From the NCBI GenBank assembly GCA_033239525.1, contig BSYO01000030.1, forward strand, positions 4,564,850-4,628,849: 64,000 nt of DNA, given 5' to 3'. The notes beneath the pieces are model-generated. The model did not search any database. It saw only the letters and a list, made by a program, of their open reading frames with translations, and was not told the DNA's origin. The translations under genes were made by a program, and so were the position numbers. How positions within the stretch are numbered: position 1 is the first letter of the stretch; the number at the start of each line of letters is the position of its first letter. This document shows positions 22,456 to 34,240 of the stretch, piece by piece. This stretch comes from Nepenthes gracilis. Lineage: Eukaryota; Streptophyta; Magnoliopsida; Caryophyllales; Nepenthaceae.

Positions 22456-24245
22456 AACAATAAAAGAAGCCGTGGAAATGAGAGTAAGAAGAGTAGTAGA
22501 GACTTAGAAAATTTTTAGTGTGGAAAAGTTGAACGAACAGACTGGTTTTTGTAGAGGCACGCAACTATTAGTAAGGCAATGCCTCAAAAAAGCACGCCCA
22601 TTATAGCGGACATGTGTCGCATCCGGAAAGGGAGCAGTCGAATTAGATCTCCTACGGAATTAATTACTGGGATTGGAAATTCATTGCATGTTGACATATG
22701 GTAAAACTTTTCGTTTAACAGTCCGACGTTATGATGGTGTGTCATTTTAATTCCCACAAGTTCTCCGAATTTTGGCCAGAACGATCAAGAATCTAATCAA
22801 CATTGCTTTCCTTTCAAGCTCTCCAGATTTTGGCCAGAACGGTCAATGAATCCAATAAACATTGCTCTTAGTTCTCCGGATTCTGGTTAGAACGGTCAAC
22901 GAATTCGGTCAATATTTCTGTTCCTACCAAGTTCTCCGGATTCTGACCAGAACAGTCAATGAATCCGGCCAATATTTTTCGCAATTTAGTTCCCCGAATT
23001 CTACCCAAAACAGTCAAGAAATCCAGTCAACGCCTCTGTTCCCACCAAGTTCTCCGGATTCTTAGCAGAATGGTCAACGAATCCGATTAATGTTTTCTCT
23101 AATTCAGTTCTCCATATCTCGGTGTTATGATCAACAGTGCAAGCGACACAACTAGTAGACCAAATGCCATTGCCAATTTCAAGCTGTCTCGAGCAAGTTG
23201 CCCAACCAGAAACGTCTCATCATGAACATGCTGGAGGCTAGAGTCCCTGACCATCAGCATAGGGGGACTAGTGATGGTGACGCCAGTATCGGGCTGGCCC
23301 ATGAATGAGGAAACGGTCTAAATCCACAACGGTCTAATTCTGCCTAGACGGTCAACGCTGCCATTAATCAGATGAAGAGCAAGTTGACTGGCGAAGGTCT
23401 AAGAGCAGGACGGCCCATTAAAGTCTAGAACAGTCAACACTTTCTTTGACCGGAGAGGTGACCATTAGACCTATTGGGGCCCAAGAAACACGCGGCCTAG
23501 GTACTAATTGGTCCACGTGTCCATCTCAGAGTCACAGCAGTCATCTATCCTAATTTTTTACATCTCTAAGAAGGCAAGCTCCACTATAACGGTCACCTCT
23601 AGAATCAGTACGTATCCCAAGAGGAATGCGCCAGAATCTGTACGCTGTCTGCTGGAAACCCTAATAGTTATAAAATACAAAATGAAGGAGATTCATCTTT
23701 TAGATCGTTACATCCAAAAAGGCGCTCACACCTACGCCAAGGACGGCAACAATCCTTAGTAGAGCACGGGCATCCAGCCCTTCTACGTAAGGAAAGCAAC
23801 TCAGGGCCATGGCCATAAAAGACCTTGGAAGCTCCCTGGAAAGGCAAGCTCCCGAACACGCTCTCAAACGCCCGCAAAAAGCCTTCGAGCAATCTCAAAC
23901 TCTCAAAAGTTCTCTAACTCTCTCGAGCCTTCAAGTTCTCTCTCTCTTAGTTACTAGTTCCCAACGAACTCTGGATTGAGAGGTTCTGCTCCTCACAAGC
24001 AATTACATAAGTCACTCATCCCATCTACTCAAATACTCATCAGCATTCATACTGCATCCACCTTCTCATTTCAGAAGGCCGATTACTAAATTAAACGTCG
24101 GAGTATTTTCGATGGGATCAAACTCCGCCGTCACCTAACCTCTTATTTAAAATTGTGGTGTGTATGACCCAAAACTAAGCGAACGGATACTGAAATCCGA
24201 CGAATCATTCTATCCAAATCTATTCAAATTTAAATCCATGACGCA
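22456..24245 (+). repeat. Tat 3' LTR region (left edge uncertain, about 22600-22700)
   Basis: The U3 part has a tandem array at about 22760-23110, about 55-60 base units with AGTTCTCCGGATTCTGGCCAG and ACGGTCAACGAATCCGG. TTATAAAAT at 23668 is a plausible TATA box. At 24090-24150 ACGTCGGAGTATTTTCG and CTCTTATTT form the Tat signature also seen, reversed, in the solo LTR at 10197-12590. By analogy with that copy the LTR ends ATGACGCA at 24245. No clear polypurine tract was found, so the start is not fixed. Confidence 0.5.
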
Positions 24246-24329
24246 TCAAGGCTTATGGAAACAAATAATGAACAAATTAAAAAGTAAAATTCCATTTTTC
24301 AAATGTTTTTTTTTTAAATATGAATAATA

Positions 24330-26400
24330 TTAATTTTTTGCCAAAATCTCTAATCTAATCTCAAATCAAATCTCAAATTAATGTAAACACTAGGGTCAAT
24401 AATCAATGGACTACTTCAATGGACAAAATATTACTTCAACCCATCCACCATATAGATGGTACAAAATTTATGGTCACTGTCTTTAAAAGGAGATTTGATC
24501 AAAATCTTACTGATAATGCAACTCTAGAAGATATTTAAAAAATTTAAATAAAATAATTATCAATTCAAGATTTACAAACTATACCAAAACATTTAGATCG
24601 TATAAAACTTTTTGCACAAAATAATCAAATATTAATAATCAATTTTCACACAATATTTCTCCACCCCTTAACTTGCCTTCCACTCTACCTACCAATGAAA
24701 TAATAAAATTACCTCAAAAAAATAAATGACTATTAGAAATCATTCCTCAGAAATTACAACAAACTAACATTAATAAACCCTCCATATCTCAACCAAGTAC
24801 TCAACTAAGTGCAATAATGAAAATTGATCAAACTATAGATATATATAATGAAGAAATCAAATCCCAGGATGAAAATCAAGAAATATCAAAGATTCAATAT
24901 CGAAAAAGATGTGCTCTAAATCCACCCAGAACATTTAATAGTAGGAATTACTATCTTAGACCTACTCTACCTAATCTTCAATTTAAAGAAATAAATCAAT
25001 TTGGATAAAAAAAAATTCAATCGTGAATCAAATTGTGATTAGAATTTTGATATAAGTTAAAATATAAAATTATGTATTTCATGAAGTAGGAATGGCAGCC
25101 GACATCTGTTTAATTTAAAAGATATTTAATTATCAAACCTGTCGATTCATAGTTGCTGAATTTTCAGGCACACTTAAATTTTGGTAAAAAATTTTCTTAG
25201 TTCGGCTAACAGATATTATATATTAAATCATATTGAGACAGTTCAAACTGCCGGAGATGATGATACCATTATGTTTAAAAAGTGTCAAAATGCCATCAAA
25301 ATACTAATCTTAACAATCTTTCGGGTATTAATAGGAAATTCCAAAGTATAATTATCTCATTTCAAATTAGTATTATCTAATGTAAGATGCCTAACAGTTC
25401 AACATTTCATATGGTATAATCATTTATTTATAATCTATATATTCAGAAGAAATGATTTTAACAAATATTTACAGAAAGAAAGATTTATTATAGAATTACT
25501 ATATTTTTTAAAATAATTTTAACAAAATTACCTGATCTATTTGGAGGGCAAACTATTCCTCAGACAGAAATAACTTACAGATAATTATTTATATTTATTA
25601 AAAAAGAACGATCGTAATATGTCAAAAGCATATAGAGCAATCAAAATTCTATAAAGATAATAAAAAATTCAAATTACAAATGGATGCTTATTGTCAATAA
25701 TATTGTAAATCAGAGATCCATCAAGATCTAAGCCCTCTCATCAACATAGAAGGCACCATCCTAGCCAAAATCAACCATCTTTATCCTATTGAAGTCATAG
25801 GAGAAACTATCAAACTCATAAAAGACATCAGCAACAAAATAGTCAACAAACTAGACAAAATTATCAATCATCCAAAAATATATGTTGAAAATGTAAACGG
25901 CCTAATTACAAACCTAATAAGTATAAAGTTAAAATATATAACTATGAATTATATAAATATGATGAACAAATATGTAACAATTTAACAAATTTAGTATTAG
26001 GTGATTTCAAAGAACCTGAATAACAATCTAACCAAGAAGATGATCAAATATATGAAATGCAAGAAAATGAATCAAGTTACTCATCCTCTTCCTACTCAAA
26101 ACCTGAGCAAAATGAAATTCAACACTTATATGATTATAAATTTAACAAGTACATATGCTTAGCACAAATGATGAGAGAGAATTTCTCATTAGTATTATGG
26201 ATAAATTATCGTATCTATAATATGATATGACACAATATTTTCTCAAATTAGAAGACTTGATAGCTTAAAAGATGAAGTATTTAAATCCTAAACCTTTTTG
26301 TTTACCAAAAATATTTGAAAAATATCCATCACATTCTTTATTCAAACAAATAATAATAGGAGAACTCCAATAAGAAATATATAAAGTACGAATTTCTAAT
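24330..26400 (+). pseudogene. Degenerate endogenous pararetrovirus-like coat-protein region (Caulimoviridae, petu-/florendovirus-like)
   Basis: The sequence is A-rich and riddled with stops. At 24817-25005 one frame keeps FNSRNYYLRPTLPNLQFKE, a segment I associate with the polyproteins of endogenous caulimovirids in plant genomes. At about 25380-25500 pieces such as FIWYNHLF match the capsid segment of the same family. At 25740-25960 a lysine/arginine/glutamine-rich stretch leads to a C-x-K-C-type zinc knuckle with its later His and Cys replaced by Tyr. A serine/glutamate-rich tail follows (26080). No reverse transcriptase could be found after it. The assignment is from memory of the family; a relict LTR element gag is the alternative. 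Confidence 0.5.
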
Positions 26401-26639
26401 TTATAATTTTTATCATAATTAATTATGTTAAGATAATAAAATTATTAAAATCAAATGAAAATTTTGGGTTAAAATTAATTTTTTTGATTGGATTACATTA
26501 GGTTGAATGACACCCGATAAACTTTGATGCACATACATATGGGTTTTGGGCAGAATGGACAATCTTGAAAGACGCTTGATTGGTGCTCATGCACATTTTA
26601 GATAGATTACTCATGCCTAGGGACACACGTGCATATCCC

Positions 26640-27400
26640 AAAATTTAGGGGAGAGTTCAACCCCGTAAAGGCAAAAAATTGGTTGCAAAAATTGAAAAAG
26701 GCTTTTGAAGTGATTGACTGCTCCGAAGAGGATAATGTTAAATTTGCTGCTTACTGACTAGAAAGTGAGACTAGCAAGTGGTGGGTGGCCCAACACCACA
26801 CTTTGGGGCAAGAAAACGAAGAGATCTCTTAGGATATATTTCATGAGGTATTTTTGGATAAATTCTTGCCATCCAACATCTAAGACATTAAGGTGGATGA
26901 GTTCAATCGATTGAGGTAAGGAAACATTTTAGTGGTTGAGTATGATATGCAATTTACAGAGCTGTCCCAATTTGCTCCACATATTACTAGGGATGAAACT
27001 TTGAAAACTCAAAAGTTTCTGTCATGGTTAAATAATTCGATTAGAAAGCAGTTGGTACCCTTCTGGCTGAAGGCATATAGTGAAAGTATTGGATCGGGCC
27101 CTTTGATTGAGTAGGAGCAGCTCAGAGAAAAGTATTTTAAGAAGAGATCACAACATAGAGGCCAAAGTTCTCAGGGTGGAAGCTCACACTTAAAATCTAA
27201 AGCCAGAGATAAAGGAAAGGCGACTAAAAAGATGCCTCTTCCAAAGTTTTGTTTTACGAAATCTGCAAGTGAATAATGTTGTAATAACCATACCGGGCGA
27301 GTTTGTTTCTAACAGAGTGGGGCATACTAAAAATGTGGCTAGGAAGGCCATCATGCAAAGAACTGTCATCAGTCTTCAAGGCAAGGGCATCCAAATAAAA
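26640..27400 (+). pseudogene. gag: Chromovirus gag remnant
   Basis: The pieces FRGEFNPVKAKNWLQKLKKA, SKWWVAQHH and VVEYDMQFTELSQFAPHI (26640-27000) are typical of the plant retrotransposon gag domain. A CCHC knuckle remnant is at about 27322-27375 (KCG-stop-EGHHAKNCHQ), with its first cysteine replaced by Tyr. Stops lie at 26757, 26832, 26881 and 27112. Confidence 0.7.
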
Positions 27401-27479
27401 GGCCAATGGCTTCTGGGAAAGTTTTTGTAGTGACACCCAAAATGGTAGGGGCAAATCCACCTATGGTGGAAGGTACGTT

Positions 27480-28103
27480 GCAAATTTTTAATTCCATGGC
27501 TCATGTATTGATTGACTATGAGGTTATACATTTTTTTTTGTGATCCCTAGGTTTGTGTGTAATTTATGTGTACCACCTCAATTTTTAGAGGATGCTTTGA
27601 TGTTATCGACCACTATGGATAAATCATTGATGGTGGATATTCTTTAACCCCAATGTTCGGTTTGGGTTTGTGGTTATGAGATATCAGCAGATTTGATTTT
27701 TCTGAATATGTCAAATTTTAATATTATCTTAGGAATAGATTGGTTGACTTGCTATCACGCTACAATGGACTGCTTCCACAAATCTGTGTTATTTTATATT
27801 TTGGGATATGAGTGTTTTGAATTCCAAAGTAGGATCAGAAAGGAAGTAATGGGGTTGATTTTGGCTCTTCATGTGAACCATTTGATGCAAGAAGAATGCC
27901 AAGCTTATCTGGTATGTGTGACCACTTTTGGAAGTCAGTCAGTGGTCATTGAGGATATCCCTATTGTTTACGAGTTTGAGAATGTGTTTTCAAAGGATTT
28001 GCCTAGAGTGCCTCCCGACAGAGAGATGGAGTTTTCCATTGACGTGGTGTCAGGGTTAGCACCGATTTCAAGAGCTCTTATAGAATGGTCCCATCTGAAC
28101 TAA
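27480..28103 (+). pseudogene. Chromovirus protease and linker remnant
   Basis: HVLIDYEVIHFFL at about 27504 corresponds to the active-site segment LIDSGATHSF. The Asp remains but Ser/Thr-Gly is lost. The frame 27693-28103 keeps FNIILGIDWLTCYHATMDC, the conserved end of the protease, and then the linker to RT (ENVFSKDLPRVPPDREMEF). It is 136 codons without a stop, the best preserved part of this copy. Confidence 0.65.
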
Positions 28104-29290
28104 AGGAGTTGAACCAACAATTGCAAAAATTGTTAAAGAAGAATTTTATTCTGCCGAGTGTGTCACTGTGGGGAGCTCCAATGTTGTTTGTAAAAAAGAT
28201 AGATAGGTCTATGAGGTTATATATGGATTACAATAAGTTAAATAAAATCACAATTAAGAATAGGTATCCCTCCCTAGGATTGACAATTTATTTGATTAGT
28301 TGTAGGAAGCTCGGGTTTTCTCTAAAATTGATTTGAGATCGAGGTATCATCAGCTAAGAATAAAGTAAGAAGATGTGCCCAAGACATCCTTTAGAATGAG
28401 GTATGGTCATTACAATTTTTGGTGATACCTTTTGAATTGACTAATACTCCGACATCATGTATAGATTTTATGAATTCAGTCTTCTAGTCATACTTTGACT
28501 AGTTCATTGTAGTTTTTATTAATAATATTTTGATTTATTCAATAAGCTTTGAGGATCATGAAACTCATCTAATGATTGCATTCCAAACGTTAAGGGAGAG
28601 GCAATTGTTCACAAAATTAAAGAAATGTAAATTTTGGTTGAGAAAATTTCTTTCTTAGGTCATATTGTTTCTAAGGATGGCATATCGGTAGATTTAAAGA
28701 AAGTGAAAGTGGTGATTCATTAGGAGAGGCCAACGAATGTCGCGAATGTGTGGAGTTTTTTGGGTTTGGTTGGGTATTACCAGTAACTTGTTAAAAATTT
28801 CTCGATGATTGCAGTGACTTTGACCTAGTTGATACAGAAGCAGGCAATGTTTGTCTAAGATGATGATTATGAAAGTAGTCTTCGGAAATTGAAAAGGAGA
28901 TTGACTATGGCACTAGTATTGTCGATCCCTAATGGATCATGAAGATTTGTTGTATATTGTGATAATTTTATGAGAGGTTTAGGCTATATTCTGATGCAGT
29001 GAGGTCTGATTGTTGCTTATGAATTAAGGCAGTTAAAAATACACAAGCAAAATTATCTCACCCATGATTTGAAGTTGGCAGCTCTAAAAATTTAAAGACA
29101 TTATTTGTATGGAGAAAAGTTTATGATTTATTCAAATTATAAGAGTTTAAAGCATTTGTTCTTCTAAAAAAAGTTGAATATATGACAACGAAATGGATGG
29201 ATTTATTGAAGAATTATGATTGTGATATTCAGTATCAATTAGGAAAAGCTAATGTCGTCACTGATACTTTGAGTTGAAAACCTTCTGGGC
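28085..29290 (+). pseudogene. pol: Chromovirus reverse transcriptase and RNase H remnant
   Basis: [20 protein letters not shown] and [20 protein letters not shown] (28090-28260) are conserved RT segments. The catalytic motif reads FINNILIYS at about 28512, where the family has FIDDILIYS, so both aspartates are Asn. GHIVSKDGI (28660) and VVYCDNFMRGLGYILMQ (about 28950, RNase H) follow, then NYLTHDLKLAALKI. Many stops and frame breaks are present. Confidence 0.7.
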
Positions 29291-29559
29291 TACTAGCTCA
29301 TTTGATGATTAAGGAGTGGGAGATGTTAAGTGGAATGAATAGTTGCATTGTTCGATTGTATTCACAAGGGTCGAGAATCATGTTATCATATCTCTAGGAG
29401 CAACTTGTGATTTTAAAGAAAATCAAGGAAATCAAATAAATGGCCCGTATTTGAAGGGGATTGTCGATGATTTGGGTAATGAGGTCTGTGTGTAATTTAA
29501 TGTGCAAGTAGATGGAATTCTTTGTTTTAGGGATAGAATTTGTGTTCTAAATATTGATT

Positions 29560-30850
29560 TGAAGGAGGAAATATTCAACGAAGCCCATCGATCAAGGTAT
29601 AAAATCCATCCCGAAGTTAACAAGTTATATCAAGATATGAAGAAAAATTTTTTGTGGAGGAATATGAAGTGAGAAATTGCAGCGCTTGTGGGTAGGTGTA
29701 TTATATCTTAGCAAGTGAGAACCGAGGATAATAAGCCATCAGGATTTCTACATCCTCTACCGATTCCCAATCGGAAGTCGGAGTACATTTTGATGGATAT
29801 TATTTCAAGGTTACCTAGAACAGCAAAAAATATGGACGCAGTTTGGGTAATTGTAAATAGATTGACCAAGTCAGCTCATTTTTACTGGTCCGAATGACAT
29901 ATTCTCAAGACAAGTTGGCTCGTTTGTATATTAATGAGATTGTGAAGCTACATAGTGTTCCAATTTCAATTATTTCAGTTCAAGACCCAAGGTTCGTGCC
30001 AAAATTTTGGGAGAGTTTGCTTAAGGAGATGGGACTAAGTTAAAGTTTAGTATGGTATTTCACCTGCAAACGGACAACCAGTCAGAACGGACCATCCAAA
30101 TTTTGGAGAATATATTAAGGGTAGCGGTTTTGTAGATTAAAGAAAGTTGGGACAATTATTTACCGCTTATCGAGTTTGCTTATAATAATAACTATCAGTC
30201 AAGTATCGAGATGACCACTTTTGAGATTTTATATGGACGGAGATGTAGGTCTCCTATTAATTGAAAGGAGATTGACGATCGTAGACTTTTGAGTCCCTAT
30301 ATCATCCAGGATACGTTGAAGAAGATTAGAATCATTCAGGGTCGGCTGATGATTGCTCTGAATTGCCAAAAGGGTTATGCGGATAAGAGAAAGTCTAATT
30401 TGATGTTTGAGTGGGCGATCACGTATTCTTGAAGGTATCTTCTAGGAATAGAATCTCACGATTTAGAGTAAAAGGCAAGTTGAAACCAAGATTCATTAGG
30501 CTGTTTGTGGTGCTGGAGCGAGGCAGAGTGGTAGCCTACAGATTGGCTTTGCCTGCAAATTTGGCAAAATATCATGATGTTTTTTCATGTATTTATGCTA
30601 AGGAAATATGTATATGATCAGTTCCATATGATTGAGGCTAAATTGTTGAAAATTGATAAAAATTTGTCGTACATTGAGGTTCCTGTTTAAATTTTATACA
30701 GAAAGGATCAGGTACTGAGGAGTAAAGTGATTCCATTGGTTAAAGTACTTTTGAGAAACCACGCAATCGAAGAAGTGACTTGGGAGTGCGAGAGCAAAGT
30801 TTGAAAAAAATATCCTTATCTTTTCAAGGATTGAAATACGTAAATTCTAA
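29560..30850 (+). pseudogene. int: Chromovirus integrase and chromodomain remnant
   Basis: ILMDIISRLPRT and VWVIVNRLTKSAHF (29790-29880) mark the core. SVQDPRFVPKFWESLL (29970) stands where the family has SDRDPRF, so the second catalytic aspartate is gone. The C-terminal part at 30411-30617 has DHVFLKVSSRNRISRFRVKG. A chromodomain remnant (DQVLRSKVIPLVKVL and NHAIEEVTWE) ends at about 30832. In live chromoviruses that domain guides integration into heterochromatin. Confidence 0.7.
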
Positions 30851-30879
30851 AGACAAAATTTTTATAAGTGAGGAAGAGT

Positions 30880-32926
30880 TGTAATACCTGGATCCCCATT
30901 TGAATTATTTTGGTTATATTTAATATTTTAGATTTATTAGATGTGCTAAATTAATTGTATTTTATGAAATTCTGAAGGATTTCGGTTCGATGTTCTATGC
31001 TCAAGGCTCGCTAACTGGTACTAGAGAGGGGCAAATTTCAGGATGTTGTGCCTCAACAGCACTTGAGGCTCACTCAAGTGCATGTGCTAGAATAGCCATG
31101 CTCGAGTAGCACTCACGTGGTGCTTGAGTCGAGGCGGGTTATGAAAGGGTGCACGGGTTAGGGTTTTGCCATTCTTCACGCTGTAGAGCAAAGAGGAGAG
31201 AGAAAGAGGAGGGAGAGAAAGAGAGAAAGTGGCGATCGGGCATCTCGGAGTATCTTTTCGTTAAATCTGTTGAGTAAAATGCTGATACAAGTATCTCTAA
31301 GCTAAATCCTTAGTCTATTTTCGTATCCGATAATATTTGTATACGATTCAGAGATTTTGTTTACATGCATATAATTTTTATGCACCTCTCTGTTTATTAT
31401 TTAGATGCATGTATGCTTTGCCAATTGTTCGGTGGTTTTTCACAAACATTTACCATTTCGAAGGATTTTGTAAATTATGAAAACCCAGGACGATATATAT
31501 GTATATTTATATATGAATATATTATGGAACCATAAACCAGACCTTACATGAGTCCACATGCATATTGCCGAGGGCGGGGTCACTACATAAACCATGGCGG
31601 TCCGAGACCCGAGACATTGATATATGGATCTAAGATATGTGACTTTTAGTACCGCTTTTGACAAGGTCATATGTGATATGTTGTCTCATTTTCGTTGACA
31701 GGAAGGTTGAAGCGTAATGTAATTGACCTACCCCAATGTATATTTTTAATGAAAACTATTATAAAAAATTAACAAAAATTAATATATTTAAACATCTTAA
31801 TTTATAACTAAACTTGAAGTTACACCCAAAGCTGCGGGTAGTAAAATATAGTAAACAAGTTTCGAATCTATAGGAGAAAATATACATAAATGACCTTAAG
31901 CTGCTGGATTAAACGCAGTCGGACCTTGAGCAGCCAGCCTAAAATATAGCCGATATAGTTAAGGTCATCGGACGGATGTAACCCTTCCTCAAATTGGTCT
32001 AATGATCTTTAGTTCTCTAATTTCGTACATACTTTGTAAGTCTGCATGGATTTGCATTAGACTGTGATTTGAGATATACATATTGGCCCACAAATTGAGC
32101 GATGGGAATGTCTTGTATATATGAATATGTGTTAGGCTCGGAACACATTTTGATTATATGTTTTGATTTCAGTTTTCTTGGATTTCTACATATGAAATTA
32201 AGAGATTTAAATCCAAACGATGGTATGTATCCCATACGGATGTGGTGACAGTTACAACCTATGCAATGTGACTTCCGATTACAATATGCTATAATATGAT
32301 ATGAAATAGTCTATGAGATTGACCGGATCATGATTTATTATGATTATATCTCGGATGGATGATTTGATACAGATGATAATTTAGTACAAGATTATTCCTC
32401 GATTTTTAGAAATTTTATGAACCTTGTGGTTTGTTTTACACGATTGTGATGTGGTATCCCTTTTCTCTAATTTATATGTATTGTTTTACACATATGGTGA
32501 TACTTGTTAGACTTTAGGTTCTCATTTTCATATTTTATCCATTTAGACTAGTGGATTGAATACGATTGCAATAGTTCGAACTCGATCTGAGATGGCATTG
32601 TTTACTTGGTAAATATAAATATTTATATCTGTTAGGCTTTTGCTCTTAGAGGTATATTTGGTTATTGTGTATGGTCGGTTGTGAGCCGTGGACTATGTAT
32701 TGTGGGCCGTGGCTTTTGATATTTATTTTGGATTTTATTTATTAACCTGCGTATTATATCCTTAAAATATAACAAAAATTGCCTTGACCTTATGGACTAC
32801 TAAATCATTTATAGTCAATTATTCTCTGCCAAGATTTAATTATTAGGATTATAAGGATATTTAGTACAATGCCTTTTACCTAGCATCTTTTAGTTATTCT
32901 TGATTTTGTAGATTTGATACGTAACA
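30880..32926 (+). repeat. 3' LTR of the chromovirus (2.05 kb)
   Basis: It starts TGTAATACCTGG just after the purine tract and ends GATACGTAACA. The block with CACCCAAAGCTGCGGGTAG to TAACCCTTCCTCAAA (31830-31995) is shared with the LTRs at 37210-37330 and 43560-43670, so the three LTR families have a common origin. A GAGAGAGAAAGAG-rich stretch lies at 31190-31230. The end is set by the CA and could be off by some bases. Confidence 0.55.
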
Positions 32927-33904
32927 TCCAAAAGATCCTCCAAATTAGTTTTCAGGATGGTAGATCTAGTTTGGAGTCATTCTAACCATATACCCAATAG
33001 AATTCCAACAATCATGTCATCACTACAATGAATTGTATAAAGACGTTGCCCCTAACTTAAAGAAAATTTCTTCCGGTATTTATTTTGAAATACCATGGAT
33101 AATGGTATGGACTTTCAATTGTCAATCATTTTATCAATATGCGCCATCATCAGTAGTCTGCAAATTCTAAGTGAAATGATGTGATAAATATGATCATTAT
33201 ACCTGCACTCAATCATATATTCAAGCTTATTTGTAGAACCTACAAAAGATTCAAAAGGCTCTCAAACAGGCCTCCAAAACCTTACCAAAAGCTCCAGTTG
33301 TAGTTCCGCCTACTCAACTATCTGCACCAACAACTTCTCAACATTTGGCGCCCACTACTATGCTTACAGCGCCACCTTCTACCCAACAACCAAAGAAGAC
33401 TTTCCCAAATACTTCTTCGACATCTTGTCGATAGGCTAGGAATTTCAAGCTACGTAATTCATGGCCCAAGTTTAGCACGCAATTCAACAGCTTCAGGAAG
33501 ATGATGACCCGACCCAACAGCGGCTACTCTAATTCCAACAGACGATCCATTCGGAGGTCCATTAACTCAGAATTCATTCGATTTTTGAGTTCAGAAAAAA
33601 TGGAAACAATGAGATAAATAACGCTTTGTCCTCTTCAAATCTTATTTGTTAAACACTGAAAATTTAAGAGGTGCTGAAATTTTCGAGGTGCAAGATTATG
33701 CAAAAATTATGAGAGAGAGAAAAGTGGGTGCCGAAAATTGATTGTGAAATTTTAAGAGGCGATGAATTTCAGATAAAAATGAACATTAAGTGCTGAGTCT
33801 TTCAGTGGTAGAAAGTTTAAGTATGCAAGAGAACAGAGAGAACAGAGCCTAAGTTAGCAAACTTGATAACATAGTCTTGCAAGCATGGGTCTGCCGCCTC
33901 GGAA
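32927..33904. other. Unassigned sequence
   Basis: No protein domain or repeat could be recognised. 33240-33560 is rich in Pro, Thr and Gln codons in one frame (CCACC, CAACA) but has stops. 33650-33790 repeats AATTTTAAGAGG-(TC)GCTGAA-like words three times. Confidence 0.4.
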
Positions 33905-34240
33905 AGTTATTGCCTTTTTCTAATAGCAACAATCTGTGTTTTGGAATTTTTCAGTAACTGGATCGCATACAGACTGGTCACTAAATATGCTTCCGAGTGG
34001 CAGCCCAAGTTAATTAGCTGGGAAGGAACCCAATTTACATCCAAAATAGAGAAGCGAGCAGATGTATCACCGACCAGAAACATGTCAGATTTGCTGATGG
34101 TGATTTCCAAACCAGAGAGCAAGTGGGAACGAAGAAAATGCAGCAAAGATAAAAATCTACCTTCCAGTGGCATTGCACAAATGAGAGTATCATCGGCAAA
34201 CACACAATTGACACCAAAGTCTCCGCATTGTTAGTTCTGT
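33905..34240 (-). pseudogene. LINE reverse transcriptase fragment
   Basis: On the minus strand the frame at 34203-33907 starts FADDTLICAMPLEG and continues LSGLEITISKSDMFLVGD. FADDT-L is the catalytic motif of L1-type RT, and SGL-I-SKS is the conserved segment after it. Both aspartates are kept. The frame is open for 98 codons but is only a short piece of ORF2, with no flanking LINE sequence recognised. It is too diverged from the remnant at 13630-14663 to align by eye. Confidence 0.7.

Larger units (their letters stand above)
15152..24245 (+). mobile_element. Tat-lineage Ty3/gypsy element, decayed, 5' LTR not found
   Basis: The domain order is gag, protease, RT, RNase H, a second (archaeal-type) RNase H, integrase, tandem-repeat spacer, antisense ORF and 3' LTR. 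The extra RNase H, the spacer repeats and the extra ORF are known marks of Tat-lineage plant elements. All frames are broken. Stops mostly replace residues that are Gln, Arg or Trp in the family. The left limit is the first plausible ATG (15152); sequence from there to 15505 is not clearly Tat gag. The right limit is the LTR end ATGACGCA at 24245. Confidence 0.7.
26500..32926 (+). mobile_element. Chromovirus (Tekay-like Ty3/gypsy), 5' LTR missing
   Basis: gag, zinc knuckle, protease, RT, RNase H, integrase and chromodomain remnants follow in order on the plus strand. A weak polypurine tract (GTGAGGAAGAG, 30869-30879) precedes the 3' LTR (30880-32926). Protein remnants resemble those of the minus-strand element at 46092-55264, so both belong to the same lineage. 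The 5' LTR and leader are absent. The sequence to the left is the pararetrovirus-like block, so a deletion or recombination joined them. Confidence 0.7.
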
